DNA of 64,000 nucleotides from Burkholderiaceae bacterium (GCA_023954135.1 JAMLIN010000012.1:1-64000); one strand, 5' to 3'; shown: positions 54,682 through 64,000, numbered from the stretch's first letter. The notes: generated from the letters alone by a model not told the origin. Made by a program: numbers and translations.

Positions 54682-55512
54682 ATGTCGATTCTACTGGTTG
54701 TCGCCTACCTGCTGCCGGTGCTCCTCTACGGCAATGCATGGCGGCTGGCGGTGCGCAGCGCCGGCGAGGCGCCGTCGTCGCAGCAGGTCGGCTCCGGCTG
54801 GCAGCTGGCCGGCCTGGCCGCCCATTTCGCGAGCCTCTGGTTCGCGTTCCTTGCGGGCGGGGTGCCCCATATCGGTTTCGCGCCGATCCTGTCGGCGGCG
54901 CTCTGGGTCGGCGTCGGCCTGCTGTGGTTCGAGGGCCTGCGCAGTCATGTCCGGGCGCTGCGGGTGCTGATCCTGCCGGTCGCGATGCTGGCCGTCGTGC
55001 TGCCATGGATCTTTCCCGGCGGCGACATGGCCGACCACGGCGGCGGACCGATGTTCGTTCCCCATGTCCTGGTGGGGACGCTCGCCTACGCGGTCCTGCT
55101 GATCGCCGCCGCCCATGCCGGCCTGATGGCCAGCGCCGAGCGCGCCCTGCATGGCGGCGTCGGGTCGGGGACGCCGGTGCTCGCCCGGTTTCTCGACGAG
55201 CTGCCGCCCCTCCTGGTGCTCGAGCGGCTGCTGTTTCGCCTGATCGCGATCGGCTGGGTGCTGCTCACCCTGACCCTGGTGAGCGGCTTCGTGTTCAGCG
55301 AGGAGATCTTCGGCCGGGCCGTGCGCTTCGAGCACAAGACGTTGCTGGCGCTGGTCGCCTGGGGGGTATTCGCCACGCTGCTCCTCGGGCGCTGGCTGCG
55401 GGGCTGGCGCGGCCGGCTCGCGCTGCGCATGACCTTCGGCGGCTTCGCGGTCCTGCTGCTGGCCTATGCCGGGACGCGCTTCGTGCTCGAGGTCCTGCTC
55501 GGCCGCTTCTAG
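54682..55512 (+). CDS. CcsA/YpjD-like cytochrome assembly membrane protein
   Basis: 276 aa with about eight membrane helices (MSILLVVAYLLPVLLYGNAW, VLILPVAMLAVVLPWIF, HVLVGTLAYAVLLIAAAHAG, LIAIGWVLLTLTLVSGFVFS). Conserved His residues (HVLVGT, FEHKTLLAL) are those of the CcsA/YpjD family, which handles heme in cytochrome c maturation or is linked to ffh. ATG 54682 gives a 22-bp gap to the ffh start. Known from context as inner membrane protein YpjD. Confidence 0.9.
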   Translation: MSILLVVAYLLPVLLYGNAWRLAVRSAGEAPSSQQVGSGWQLAGLAAHFASLWFAFLAGGVPHIGFAPILSAALWVGVGLLWFEGLRSHVRALRVLILPVAMLAVVLPWIFPGGDMADHGGGPMFVPHVLVGTLAYAVLLIAAAHAGLMASAERALHGGVGSGTPVLARFLDELPPLLVLERLLFRLIAIGWVLLTLTLVSGFVFSEEIFGRAVRFEHKTLLALVAWGVFATLLLGRWLRGWRGRLALRMTFGGFAVLLLAYAGTRFVLEVLLGRF

Positions 55513-55546
55513 GCATGTCTTCCGGAAACCGGGATGAGGATCTCCG

Positions 55547-55783
55547 ATGGGTAAGGTGGTGTTCTGGCTGGCGGTCCTCGGCGCGCTGTTCCTCGTGGCG
55601 CGAGCGGTGAGCCTGATCCAGCGACGTGATGCCGCGCGCCGGCGCGATGCCGAGGCCGCGCCGCGCGCGCTCGAGATGGATCGCTGCGCCCATTGCGGGG
55701 TGCATTTCCCCCGGGCCGACGCGGTGCGGTCGGGGGACAGCGTCTACTGCTGCGAGGAACACCGCAGGGCAGCCTCGCAATGA
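55547..55783 (+). CDS. PP0621 family small membrane protein with CxxC pairs
   Basis: 78 aa: one membrane helix (VVFWLAVLGALFLVARAVSL), a basic stretch, then a small zinc-ribbon-like end with CAHC and CC-E-H (DRCAHCGVHFPRAD, VYCCEEHRRAA). It matches the short PP0621-like proteins found between ypjD and pilS. The function is unknown; the Cys/His set suggests metal binding. Its stop overlaps pilS (ATGA). Confidence 0.85.
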   Translation: MGKVVFWLAVLGALFLVARAVSLIQRRDAARRRDAEAAPRALEMDRCAHCGVHFPRADAVRSGDSVYCCEEHRRAASQ

Positions 55784-57477
55784 GCGAGGCGTCGCCGCCG
55801 GCGCGCCCGGCGACGGTCGCGACCTCCGGCCCCGCTTCCGTTTCCGCATCGCACTGGTCCGCCCTGCGCTGGTACTCGGTCAGCCGGGTGGTGCTCGCCG
55901 CGCTCCTGCTGGCGGCGTCCTGGGGCTGGCACGGCCGCGTCCTGATCGAGATCAGCGATCCGGGCCGCTTTCGGAGCGTCGCCTTCGTCTACCTGGTGCT
56001 CGGCATCGGCTATCTCGCGACGATCCGCTGGGGCAAGCCGCAGTTCCGGCCCCTTCGAGACCTGCAGCTGCTCACCGATCTGATCGCGATCGTGCTGCTG
56101 ATGAGCGTGGCCGGAGGCATCCGCGGCGGGCTCGGCGTGCTCGTGGTGGCCTCGGTGGCGGCCGCCGCGGTCATCAGCAACGCCCGTACCTCGGCGCTCT
56201 ATGCGGCCGCCGGCACCCTGGCCCTGCTCGCCGAGACGGGTGTGCGCTCGCTGTGGGCCGGTACCGTCGATCCGTCGGAGTCCCTGCTCGCCGGCATCTT
56301 CGGCCTCGCCTGTTTCCTGATCGCGATCGCGGTCAACTCGCTGGCGAGCCGGCTGTCGCAGCAGGAGGCGCTCGCGCATCGCCGGGGCGAGGACCTGCGC
56401 AACCAGCTCGCGGTCACGCACCGGGTGATCGCGGAGCTCGAGATCGGGGTGGTGGTGGTGAGCTCCCAGGGTCGGGTGCGGACCATGAACCGGGCCGCCC
56501 AGCAGATGGTCGGGCTGCCCGGCCATCCCCTCGAGCGCATCCAGGGCGGCGGTCCGCCGACCCTCGACCGGGTGCTCGGGCCGGCCTGGCGCGGCCTGCA
56601 GGCGCTCTACCTGAACTGGCGCGAGCAGTCTGGGGCCACGCCCTATGTGGGTGAGTTCACTCCGTTCGCCGGCGGCTCCGGCGGCGAGTCGAGCCCCAAG
56701 CTGCGGCTGCGCTTCATGCGCGCACGCGACGCCGACGACAGCGATGCGGTGCTGCTGATCGAGGACATGCGCGAGCTCGAGCTGCGTGCCCAGCAGCTCA
56801 AGCTCGCCTCGATGGGACGCCTGTCGGCGTCGATCGCCCATGAGATCCGCAATCCGCTCGCGGCGATCCGGCATGCCAACGGACTGCTTGCCGAAGGGCT
56901 CGCCGAGCCGCCCCTGCGGCGGCTCGCCAGCATCATCGAGGACAACACGGTACGGATCGACCGTACCATCGAGGATGTCCTGTCGCTCTCGCGGCGCGAC
57001 CGCTCGGTCGACGAGTCGCTCGACATGGCCAGGTTCCTGCCCGGCTTCGCCGCCGAGTTCACCCGGCAGGCCGGCATCGATCCGCAACGGGTCGTGGTAT
57101 CGGTGGAGAGCGCGCGTCCGCTCGTGTTCGACTCCAGCCACCTGCGCCGGGTGCTCGCCAACCTGGTCGGCAATGCCTTGCGCTACGCCAGCCAGGCGCC
57201 CGGCGCGGTCTCGATCGAATGGTCCGAGAAGCCGGGCGATCGCCTAGAATTGCGAATCGCGGACGATGGGCCGGGGATGTCGGAAGAAGCCCTGCGCCAT
57301 GCCTTCGAGCCCTTCTTCACCACCGAGGGGCGCGGCACTGGCCTCGGCTTGTATCTCGCCCGCGAACTCTGCGGCGCCAACGGCGCCGGAATCCGCTACG
57401 AGCGCGGCGGGAGCGGACGATACGGCGGCGGCTTCGTGATCGAGCCGAAGCCGCCGGGGAGCGACGCAGGACGATGA
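55780..57477 (+). CDS. pilS: Sensor histidine kinase PilS
   Basis: 565 aa. About six N-terminal membrane helices (for example VVLAALLLAASWGW, LLTDLIAIVLLMSVAGG, LLAGIFGLACFLIAIAV) are followed by a PAS-like segment (VVVVSSQGRVRTMNRAAQQM), the H box SASIAHEIRNPLAAI with H354, and ATPase motifs (NLVGNALRYAS, LRIADDGPGMSE, GTGLGLYLA). PilS senses pilin in the membrane and controls PilR, regulating type IV pilus genes. It overlaps pilR by 4 bases. Confidence 0.93.
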   Translation: MSEASPPARPATVATSGPASVSASHWSALRWYSVSRVVLAALLLAASWGWHGRVLIEISDPGRFRSVAFVYLVLGIGYLATIRWGKPQFRPLRDLQLLTDLIAIVLLMSVAGGIRGGLGVLVVASVAAAAVISNARTSALYAAAGTLALLAETGVRSLWAGTVDPSESLLAGIFGLACFLIAIAVNSLASRLSQQEALAHRRGEDLRNQLAVTHRVIAELEIGVVVVSSQGRVRTMNRAAQQMVGLPGHPLERIQGGGPPTLDRVLGPAWRGLQALYLNWREQSGATPYVGEFTPFAGGSGGESSPKLRLRFMRARDADDSDAVLLIEDMRELELRAQQLKLASMGRLSASIAHEIRNPLAAIRHANGLLAEGLAEPPLRRLASIIEDNTVRIDRTIEDVLSLSRRDRSVDESLDMARFLPGFAAEFTRQAGIDPQRVVVSVESARPLVFDSSHLRRVLANLVGNALRYASQAPGAVSIEWSEKPGDRLELRIADDGPGMSEEALRHAFEPFFTTEGRGTGLGLYLARELCGANGAGIRYERGGSGRYGGGFVIEPKPPGSDAGR

Positions 57478-58940
57478 AGCCGAACGATGCACGTGGAGCT
57501 GCCGGCGGGCGCCAGGCCATCCCGCGGGTGCTCGTCGTCGACGACGAGGCCGACCTGCGCGAGCTGCTCGAGCTCACCCTGGTTGGCATGGGCCTGGACG
57601 TCGACTGCGCCGCCGACGCAGCCCAGGCCGCCCGCTTGCTCGAAACGACCGACTATGCGCTGTGCCTGACCGACATGCGGCTGCCCGACGGCACCGGGCT
57701 CGCGCTGGTCGAGCGCATCGCGCGCGAGCATCCGAACACGCCGGTGGCGGTGATCACCGCCTACGGCAGCGCCGAGAATGCGGTCGCCGCCCTCAAGGCC
57801 GGCGCCTTCGACTACCTCGCCAAGCCGGTCGCGCTCGAATCGGTGCGCAACCTGGTGCGCTCGGCGATCCGCCTGCCCGACGCGGGCGCGGCGGCCGAGC
57901 CGGCCGAGCGGACCGCCGACCCGACCGGTCGCATGCTCGGAACATCGGCGGCGGTTGCCGACGTGAAGGCGCAGATACTGCGTCTCGCGCGCAGCATGGC
58001 GCCGGTCGCGATCACCGGCGAATCGGGCTCGGGCAAGGAGCTGGCCGCCCGGCTCGTGCACGAGGCTGGCGTGCGGGGCGAGCGGCCCTTCATCGCGGTC
58101 AACTGCGGCGCGATCCCCGAGAACCTGATGGAGGCGGAGTTCTTCGGTCATCGCAAGGGGGCCTTCACCGGCGCCGACACCGAGCGCGACGGCTTCTTCC
58201 AGGCTGCCAACGGCGGCACCCTGTTCCTGGACGAGGTCGCCGACCTGCCGCTCGCGATGCAGGTCAAGCTGCTGCGAGCCATCCAGGAAAAGCGGGTGCG
58301 CAAGGTCGGCGGCACCTCCGAGGACCCGGTCGATGTCCGGATCATCAGCGCGACTCACCAGGATCTCGCCCAGTGCGTGGCGGCCGGGCGCTTTCGCCAG
58401 GACCTCTACTACCGGCTCAACGTCATCGAGCTGAAACTGCCGCCCCTGCGCGAACGGCGCGAGGACATACCGGCGCTCGCCGTCGCGATCCTCGACCGGC
58501 TGGCGAATCGTGCCGGCCTGCCGACGGCACCGACGCTTGCCTCGGTCACCCTGCGCTATCTGCAGACCTACGATTTCCCCGGCAATGTGCGCGAGCTCGA
58601 GAACATCCTCGAGCGGGCGATGGCCTTCTCCAACGGCGAGGTGATCAACGTCGAGGATCTCGGCCTGCGGCCCGGCTCGATCGACGAGACGGCCAACGAG
58701 CGTGATGCGATGCCCGCCGACGATGCCGCGCCGGTCGTCCCGCCGGCGGCGCGCCCCGGGCCGGCGCTGTCGGCCGAGGGCATCCCGGAGTCGCTGCCCG
58801 ACTACCTCGACCATGTCGAGCGCCAGGCGATCGAGCGCGCACTCGAGAAGACGCGCTACAACCGGACCGCAGCGGCCCGGCTGCTCGGCATCTCGTTTCG
58901 TGCGCTGCGCTATCGCATGCAGCGCCTCGGCATCAACTAG
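57474..58940 (+). CDS. pilR: Sigma-54-dependent response regulator PilR
   Basis: 488 aa. The receiver domain has the phospho-acceptor D67 in LTDMRLPDG. The AAA+ domain has GESGSGKEL (about 182), the sigma-54 contact loop GAFTGAD, and FLDEVADLPLAMQVKLLRAI. The C-terminal Fis-type helix-turn-helix is KTRYNRTAAARLLGISFRAL then RYRMQRLGI. With PilS it activates sigma-54 transcription of pilin. Start ATG 57474 overlaps the pilS stop. The linker (residues 400-445) is Asp/Pro/Ala-rich. Confidence 0.95.
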   Translation: MKPNDARGAAGGRQAIPRVLVVDDEADLRELLELTLVGMGLDVDCAADAAQAARLLETTDYALCLTDMRLPDGTGLALVERIAREHPNTPVAVITAYGSAENAVAALKAGAFDYLAKPVALESVRNLVRSAIRLPDAGAAAEPAERTADPTGRMLGTSAAVADVKAQILRLARSMAPVAITGESGSGKELAARLVHEAGVRGERPFIAVNCGAIPENLMEAEFFGHRKGAFTGADTERDGFFQAANGGTLFLDEVADLPLAMQVKLLRAIQEKRVRKVGGTSEDPVDVRIISATHQDLAQCVAAGRFRQDLYYRLNVIELKLPPLRERREDIPALAVAILDRLANRAGLPTAPTLASVTLRYLQTYDFPGNVRELENILERAMAFSNGEVINVEDLGLRPGSIDETANERDAMPADDAAPVVPPAARPGPALSAEGIPESLPDYLDHVERQAIERALEKTRYNRTAAARLLGISFRALRYRMQRLGIN

Positions 58941-58948
58941 AACCGGAC

Positions 58949-59575
58949 GTGGACTCCCGCGGCTTCGATCCGAAGGCGCCGGGCTGGCTCGCGCGGGCGC
59001 GCCGCTGCCCGTCGCCGAACCATGATCGCCGGCCCGAGTCGGCGGTCGACACCCTCGTCATCCATTTCATCAGCCTGCCGCCCGGGCGCTTCGCGATGAA
59101 GACGGTCGAGGATTTCTTCTGCAACCGGCTCGATGTCCATGCCCACCCCGATCTGGCGGACATCGAGGGCTTGCGGGTTTCCTCGCACTTCCTGATCGGC
59201 CGGCGCGGCGAGCTCGTCCAGTTCGTCTCCTGCGACGATCGCGCCTGGCATGCCGGCGTTTCCGTCCTGCTCGGGCGATCGGCATGCAATGATTTCTCCA
59301 TCGGCATCGAGATGGTCGGCGACGAGCGCCATCGATTCACCCGCCGCCAGTACGCCCGGCTGGCGACGACGGTCGCCGTCCTGCGCCGCCGCTACCGACT
59401 GCGCTTCGCCGTCGGCCACGCCGACATCGCGCCGGGGCGCAAGATCGATCCGGGCCCGTATTTCGACTGGGATGCGGTGCTGGCGCTGCCTGCTTTCGCC
59501 GGACTCGAGCGGCCGAGCGCGGACGCTGCCGGCATCATGGGTATTCGGAACACCCGCCGCTCGTCACAGGCCTAG
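58949..59575 (+). CDS. ampD: 1,6-anhydro-N-acetylmuramyl-L-alanine amidase AmpD
   Basis: 208 aa. Zinc ligands are in LVIHFISLPPG and GHADIAPGRKIDPGPYFDW; VSSHFLIGRRGELVQFVSCD and WHAGVS complete the amidase_2 fold. It cuts the peptide from recycled anhydro-muropeptides in the cytoplasm and indirectly controls ampC-type beta-lactamase expression. GTG 58949 is 8 bases after the pilR stop. The C-terminus (GIMGIRNTRRSSQA) is short. Confidence 0.93.
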   Translation: MDSRGFDPKAPGWLARARRCPSPNHDRRPESAVDTLVIHFISLPPGRFAMKTVEDFFCNRLDVHAHPDLADIEGLRVSSHFLIGRRGELVQFVSCDDRAWHAGVSVLLGRSACNDFSIGIEMVGDERHRFTRRQYARLATTVAVLRRRYRLRFAVGHADIAPGRKIDPGPYFDWDAVLALPAFAGLERPSADAAGIMGIRNTRRSSQA

Positions 59576-59719
59576 CGCCGGCGCGCCTGTCGGGACGAAA
59601 TCCGGCCGCAGGCGGCGCCGATGCTGGCCTTCGTCGCGAGCATTCAGCAGCGGCGCGGCTTTCCGCCGCACCGGGCACGGCCAGGCCGGCAAAGCCCGCG
59701 ATCGCGAAGCGCCCCATGG

Positions 59720-59748
59720 TTGATCGCAATGTCCGCGACCCCTACAAT
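59720..59748 (+). promoter_or_regulatory. nrdA promoter
   Basis: TTGATC (59720-59725), 17 bp, TACAAT (59743-59748): a near-consensus sigma-70 promoter. The -10 overlaps the first NrdR-like box. Confidence 0.7.
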
Positions 59749-59785
59749 TAGCGGCGCCGAGCGTTCCAACCCCTATATCTAGCGC
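59739..59785. promoter_or_regulatory. Tandem NrdR boxes
   Basis: CCCCTACAATTAGCGG (59739-59754) and CCCCTATATCTAGCGC (59770-59785) resemble the NrdR box ACACWATATYTWGTGT. Their starts are 31 bp apart, three helical turns, the spacing known for paired NrdR sites. NrdR bound here would cover the -10 and represses ribonucleotide reductase when dATP/ATP are high. Confidence 0.7.
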
Positions 59786-59944
59786 ATCGTGGCTCAGCCC
59801 CTCGCGGGCGGGCCGGGCCGGCAGGTCGCTCGGAAGACAAACAAACGACAACTCGCCGACGCCGCAGGCCGCGGACAGGCCCGTACTGCCATCCCATCGG
59901 TGCGGCGAGTTCCTGGTACTGATTTCCACCGGAGAGCCAACGAG

Positions 59945-62899
59945 ATGCAACGGATCGCCGACCGTCCGACGACGGTTTCCCACGTGCCTGCCGAGCGCAG
60001 CCCCGCCCCCCAGGCCGGCGCTGCCGACGATACCGACGCGGTCGTGATCCGCTACGAGGACTATCGTCTCATCCGGCGCAACGGATCGGTCGTGGCCTTC
60101 GAGCCCGGCAAGATCTCGATCGCGATGACCAAGGCCTTCCTCGCGGTCAGCGGTGGCCAGGGCGCGGCTTCGGCGCGTATCCGCAAGCTGGTCGAGGAGC
60201 TCACCGGCAGCGTGGTCGCTGCGCTGGTGCGCGGCAAGCCCGGCGGTGCCACCTTCCACATCGAGGATGTGCAGGACCACGTCGAGCTCGCCCTGATGCG
60301 CTCGGGCGAGCACGAGGTCGCCCGGGCCTACGTGCTCTATCGCGAGCGCCGCGCCCAGGAGCGCGCCGCTGCTCGCGAGAAGCAGCGCGCCGCCGGCGAG
60401 GTGCCCGCCGCGCCGGTGCTGCACGTGATCGACAACGGCGTGGCGACCCCGCTCGACGAGCGGGCTCTGGAGCGCCTCATCGATGGCGCCTGCGAGGGCC
60501 TGGGCGATCACGTCGACGGCGCGCCGGTGCTGCGCGACACGCTCAAGAATCTCTACGACGGCGTCTCCCTCGAGGAGGTCCACCGCTCGGCGATCCTCTC
60601 TGCGCGCGCCCTGATCGAGAAGGATCCCGACTACAGCCTGGTCACGTCCCGGCTGCTGCTGCACACGATCCGTCGCGAGGTCCTTGGCGCCGAAGTGCCG
60701 CAGTCCGAGATGGCCGAGCGCTATGCCGAGTACTTCCCGCGGTTCATCCGGCGCGGCGTCGAGGCCGGCCGCCTCGACGAGGCCCTGCTGCAGTACGACC
60801 TCGCGCGCATCGGCGCGGCGATCGATGCGCAGCGCGACCTGCAGTTCTCCTACCTCGGGCTGCAGACACTCTACGACCGCTACTTCCTGCATGTCGACGA
60901 GCGCAGGATCGAGCTGCCGCAGGCCTTCTTCATGCGGGTGGCGATGGGCCTGGCCCTGAACGAGGTCGATCGCGAGGCGCGGGCGATCGAGTTCTACCAG
61001 CTGCTCTCGAAGTTCGACTTCATGAGCTCCACGCCCACCCTGTTCAATTCCGGCACCCAGCGCTCGCAGCTCTCCTCGTGCTACCTCACCACCGTGTCGG
61101 ACGATCTCGACGGCATCTACGAGGCGATCAAGGAGAACGCGCTGCTGGCGAAGTACGCCGGCGGCCTGGGCAACGACTGGACGCCGGTACGCGCCCTGGG
61201 CAGCCACATCCGCGGCACCAACGGCAAGAGCCAGGGCGTCGTGCCCTTCCTCAAGGTGGTCAACGACACCGCGGTCGCGGTCAACCAGGGCGGCAAGCGC
61301 AAGGGCGCGGTCTGCGCCTACCTCGAGACCTGGCACCTCGACATCGAGGAGTTCCTCGAGCTGCGCAAGAACACCGGCGACGATCGGCGGCGCACCCATG
61401 ACATGAACACCGCCAACTGGATTCCGGACCTGTTCATGAAGCGGGTCGCCGAGAATGCCGACTGGACGCTGTTCTCCCCGGCCGACTGCCCCGACCTGCA
61501 CGACAAGGTCGGCAGCGAGTTCGAGGCAGCCTACCTGCGCTACGAGCAGAAGGCGGCGACGGGCGAGCTGCGCCTGTTCAAGACGGTGAAGGCGGTCGAC
61601 CTGTGGCGGCGGATGCTCTCGATGCTGTTCGAGACCGGCCATCCCTGGCTGACCTTCAAGGACCCGTGCAACCTGCGCTCGCCGCAGCAGCATGTCGGCG
61701 TGGTCCACAGCTCGAACCTCTGCACCGAGATCACGCTGAACACGAGCGATTCCGAGATCGCCGTCTGCAACCTCGGCTCGGTGAACCTGCTCGCCCACCT
61801 CAAGCCCTCGGACGGCCCGGCGGCGGTCGGCGGCTGGGAGCTCGACCACGACAAGCTGCGCCGGACGATCCGGACCGCGATGCGGATGCTCGACAACGTC
61901 GTCGACATCAATTACTACGCGGTCGGCAAGGCGCGCAATTCGAACCTGCGCCACCGTCCGGTCGGCCTCGGGCTGATGGGCTTCCAGGACTGCCTGCACC
62001 AGATGCGGGTGTCCTACGCCAGCCAGACCGCGGTCGAGTTCGCCGACCGTTCGATGGAGGCGATCTGCTATTACGCCTACTGGGCCTCCACCGAGCTCGC
62101 CGAGGAACGTGGTCGCTACTCCAGCTTCAAGGGCTCGCTCTGGGACCGGGGAATCATGCCGCGCGACTCGCTCTCGCTGCTCGAGGCGCACCGGGGTGGC
62201 TATCTCGAGGTCGACCAGAGCGAGACGCTCGACTGGCAGGCGCTGCGCGGCCGGATCGCCGAGCATGGCATGCGCAACTCCAACTGCGTGGCGATCGCGC
62301 CGACCGCGACCATCTCCAACATCATCGGCGTGTCCGCCTGCATCGAGCCGACCTACCAGAACCTCTACGTCAAGTCGAACCTCTCGGGCGAGTTCACCGT
62401 GGTCAACCAGTTCCTGGTGCGCGACCTGAAGCGTCTCGGCCTGTGGGACGAAGTGATGGTGTCGGACCTGAAGTTCTTCGACGGCTCGCTGGCAAGGATC
62501 GACCGCATCCCGCCGGAGTTGCGCGAGATCTACGCCACCGCCTTCGAAGTCGATCCGTCATGGCTGGTCGAGGCAGCGTCGCGCCGCCAGAAATGGATCG
62601 ACCAGGCGCAGTCGCTGAACATCTACATGGCGGGCGCGTCGGGCAAGAAGCTGCACGACACCTACATGCTCGCCTGGCTGCGCGGCTTGAAGACGACCTA
62701 CTACCTGCGCACGCTCGGCGCCACCAGTGCCGAGAAGTCGACGACCGACAAGATCGGCCAGTTGAACGCGGTGGCATCCGACGGCATTGCGTCGGCGGGA
62801 TTCAGCTATGCGGGTGGTGCGCGTTCGCGCGATGCGATCGAGGAAGCGTCGCCGAAGTTCTGCGCGATCGACGATCCCGATTGCGAGGCTTGCCAGTAG
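59945..62899 (+). CDS. nrdA: Class I ribonucleotide reductase alpha subunit
   Basis: 984 aa. An N-terminal ATP-cone (about 27-120, with RNGSVVAFEPGKISIAMTKA) is the allosteric activity site. The catalytic barrel has SQLSSCYLTTVSDDLDG, NLCTEITLNTSD, the radical-site Cys in RNSNCVAIAPTATISNI, and C-terminal DCEACQ as the redox-active Cys pair. It reduces ribonucleotides to deoxyribonucleotides with NrdB. It is longer than the E. coli protein. Expression is likely controlled by NrdR (boxes upstream). nrdB follows after 226 bp. Confidence 0.96.
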   Translation: MQRIADRPTTVSHVPAERSPAPQAGAADDTDAVVIRYEDYRLIRRNGSVVAFEPGKISIAMTKAFLAVSGGQGAASARIRKLVEELTGSVVAALVRGKPGGATFHIEDVQDHVELALMRSGEHEVARAYVLYRERRAQERAAAREKQRAAGEVPAAPVLHVIDNGVATPLDERALERLIDGACEGLGDHVDGAPVLRDTLKNLYDGVSLEEVHRSAILSARALIEKDPDYSLVTSRLLLHTIRREVLGAEVPQSEMAERYAEYFPRFIRRGVEAGRLDEALLQYDLARIGAAIDAQRDLQFSYLGLQTLYDRYFLHVDERRIELPQAFFMRVAMGLALNEVDREARAIEFYQLLSKFDFMSSTPTLFNSGTQRSQLSSCYLTTVSDDLDGIYEAIKENALLAKYAGGLGNDWTPVRALGSHIRGTNGKSQGVVPFLKVVNDTAVAVNQGGKRKGAVCAYLETWHLDIEEFLELRKNTGDDRRRTHDMNTANWIPDLFMKRVAENADWTLFSPADCPDLHDKVGSEFEAAYLRYEQKAATGELRLFKTVKAVDLWRRMLSMLFETGHPWLTFKDPCNLRSPQQHVGVVHSSNLCTEITLNTSDSEIAVCNLGSVNLLAHLKPSDGPAAVGGWELDHDKLRRTIRTAMRMLDNVVDINYYAVGKARNSNLRHRPVGLGLMGFQDCLHQMRVSYASQTAVEFADRSMEAICYYAYWASTELAEERGRYSSFKGSLWDRGIMPRDSLSLLEAHRGGYLEVDQSETLDWQALRGRIAEHGMRNSNCVAIAPTATISNIIGVSACIEPTYQNLYVKSNLSGEFTVVNQFLVRDLKRLGLWDEVMVSDLKFFDGSLARIDRIPPELREIYATAFEVDPSWLVEAASRRQKWIDQAQSLNIYMAGASGKKLHDTYMLAWLRGLKTTYYLRTLGATSAEKSTTDKIGQLNAVASDGIASAGFSYAGGARSRDAIEEASPKFCAIDDPDCEACQ

Positions 62900-63125
62900 T
62901 CGATCGTTTCGTCGGCGCCGACAACGACGTCGGCGTCGACGATTCGAGGTGTGCATCGAGGCGCGTTTGTGTTGCGCGGATGCCAATGCCGACCCCAAAA
63001 AGTCAAGGCAGTCGGCCAACTCGTTGCACCCGATACACAAGATCCGTAAGATTCCGCCTGTGCATAACAACGGAATCTCGCGTTTCTACAGATAGTTAAC
63101 GCCAAGTATTAAAGCGAGATTTGAG

Positions 63126-64000
63126 ATGCTGAGCTGGGACGAACCAATCGCACGCCCGAACACGCCGAGCCCGAACGCCGGATCGATGGCGCGCCCTGAA
63201 GCCCGAATCGCGACTCATGAAGTCGCGGCTTCCCGCCCTGCCGCCACCGCGGCGGCACAAGCTCGCGCTGCCGATGCGCCGTCCCTCGACGGCGAGCGCG
63301 TGCGCGTGGAGGACAAGCGCGTCATCAACGGCTCCTCGGACGTCAACCAGCTCGTGCCGTTCAAGTACAAGTGGGCCTGGGAGAAGTACCTCGCGACCTG
63401 CGCGAACCACTGGATGCCGCAGGAAATCAACATGAGCCGCGACATCGAGATGTGGAAGTCGCCGAACGGGCTCACCGAGGACGAGCGGCGGCTGGTCAAG
63501 CGCAATCTCGGTTTCTTCGTCACCGCCGATTCCCTTGCCGCGAACAACATCGTGCTCGGTACCTACCGGCACATCACCGCGCCCGAATGCCGCCAGTTCC
63601 TGCTGCGCCAGGCCTTCGAGGAAGCGATCCATACGCATGCCTACCAGTACATCGTCGAGTCCCTCGGCCTCGATGAAGGCGAGATCTTCAACGCGTACCG
63701 CGAGATCGGCTCGATCCGGGACAAGGACGAATTCCTGATCCCGTTCATCGAGACGCTGACCGACCCGAACTTCCGTACCGGCACCCTCGAGTCCGACCAG
63801 GCGCTGCTCAAGTCCCTGATCGTCTTCGCCTGCCTGATGGAAGGGCTCTTCTTCTACGTCGGCTTCGTGCAGATCCTCGCGCTCGGCCGGCAGAACAAGA
63901 TGACCGGCGCGGCCGAGCAGTACCAGTACATCCTGCGCGACGAGTCGATGCACTGCAATTTCGGCATCGACCTGATCAACACGATCAAGCTCGAGAACCC
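63126..64000 (+). CDS. nrdB: Class I ribonucleotide reductase beta subunit (3' end outside window)
   Basis: 291 codons to the window edge, no stop yet. An N-terminal Ala/Pro-rich extension of about 50 residues precedes [20 protein letters not shown], the family start. Metal-ligand motifs are [20 protein letters not shown] and [13 protein letters not shown]. The protein carries the di-metal/tyrosyl radical that starts NrdA catalysis. It starts 226 bp after nrdA. The intervening DNA has no gene; it may hold a second promoter. Confidence 0.95.
   Translation, partial: MLSWDEPIARPNTPSPNAGSMARPEARIATHEVAASRPAATAAAQARAADAPSLDGERVRVEDKRVINGSSDVNQLVPFKYKWAWEKYLATCANHWMPQEINMSRDIEMWKSPNGLTEDERRLVKRNLGFFVTADSLAANNIVLGTYRHITAPECRQFLLRQAFEEAIHTHAYQYIVESLGLDEGEIFNAYREIGSIRDKDEFLIPFIETLTDPNFRTGTLESDQALLKSLIVFACLMEGLFFYVGFVQILALGRQNKMTGAAEQYQYILRDESMHCNFGIDLINTIKLEN

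Larger units (their letters stand above)
59576..59944. other. 369-bp nrdA upstream region
   Basis: No gene was found. It contains the nrdA promoter and two NrdR-like boxes (see 59720-59785), then about 160 bp of untranslated leader. A GTG at 59789 would open the nrdA frame earlier but gives residues without family similarity. Confidence 0.6.

Overview
The window is GC-rich chromosomal DNA from a betaproteobacterium. The gene orders ispB / rplU-rpmA-obgE-proB, CNP1-rppH-proS-lytic transglycosylase and ffh-ypjD-PP0621-pilS-pilR-ampD-nrdA-nrdB are typical of Burkholderiales/Rhodocyclales-type genomes. Codon use is strongly G/C-ending throughout, except for parts of the island described below. 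The exact genus cannot be told from the sequence alone.

Layout. (1) 1-5417: a co-directional catabolic cluster (nitroreductase end, SDR, tautomerase-like protein, 2-keto-4-pentenoate hydratase-like, enoyl-CoA hydratase, aldehyde dehydrogenase), probably for an aromatic or cyclic acid. (2) 5685-6316: a Phd/VapC toxin-antitoxin pair. (3) 6405-20498: a 14-kb genomic island inserted in the 3' end of a tRNA-Pro(CGG) gene. It is bounded by 49-bp perfect direct repeats and carries a tyrosine integrase next to the intact tRNA. Cargo is a type III-like restriction-modification operon with an unknown, lower-GC gene between mod and res; HTH regulators; a small membrane protein; and a compact 253-aa reverse transcriptase translationally overlapped by a 47-aa single-TM protein and preceded by about 330 bp of hairpin-rich non-coding DNA. 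That last module is the best candidate for a little-described system, probably phage defence. (4) 20583-27842: ispB, then an accessory stretch between ispB and rplU with PEP-CTERM proteins, a ParD/ParE pair, a truncated beta-helix gene, a decayed PEP-CTERM 3' end, an EpsD-like lipoprotein and a small unknown gene. Fur-like sites stand at both ends. (5) 27843-32817: rplU (L21 with an extra helix-hairpin-helix domain), rpmA, a PA2778/PA2779 pair, obgE and proB. (6) 32965-41230: GGDEF-EAL protein, an orphan molybdenum hydroxylase large subunit, an ABC exporter, an FAH-family hydrolase and a 2-hydroxyacid dehydrogenase. (7) 41332-45056: CNP1-like, rppH, proS, lytic transglycosylase. (8) 44981-53299: MarR regulator divergent from an acyl/aryl-CoA ligase and a complete Liv-type ABC transporter, then an FAD-linked oxidase. 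This looks like uptake and CoA activation of a carboxylic acid. (9) 53304-64000: ffh, ypjD, PP0621-like, pilS-pilR, ampD, nrdA and the start of nrdB, with a clear promoter and two NrdR-like boxes 31 bp apart before nrdA.

Most of the window is ordinary core chromosome. The novelty is concentrated in the island and in the ispB-rplU segment. No CRISPR array, rRNA or transposase gene was seen.
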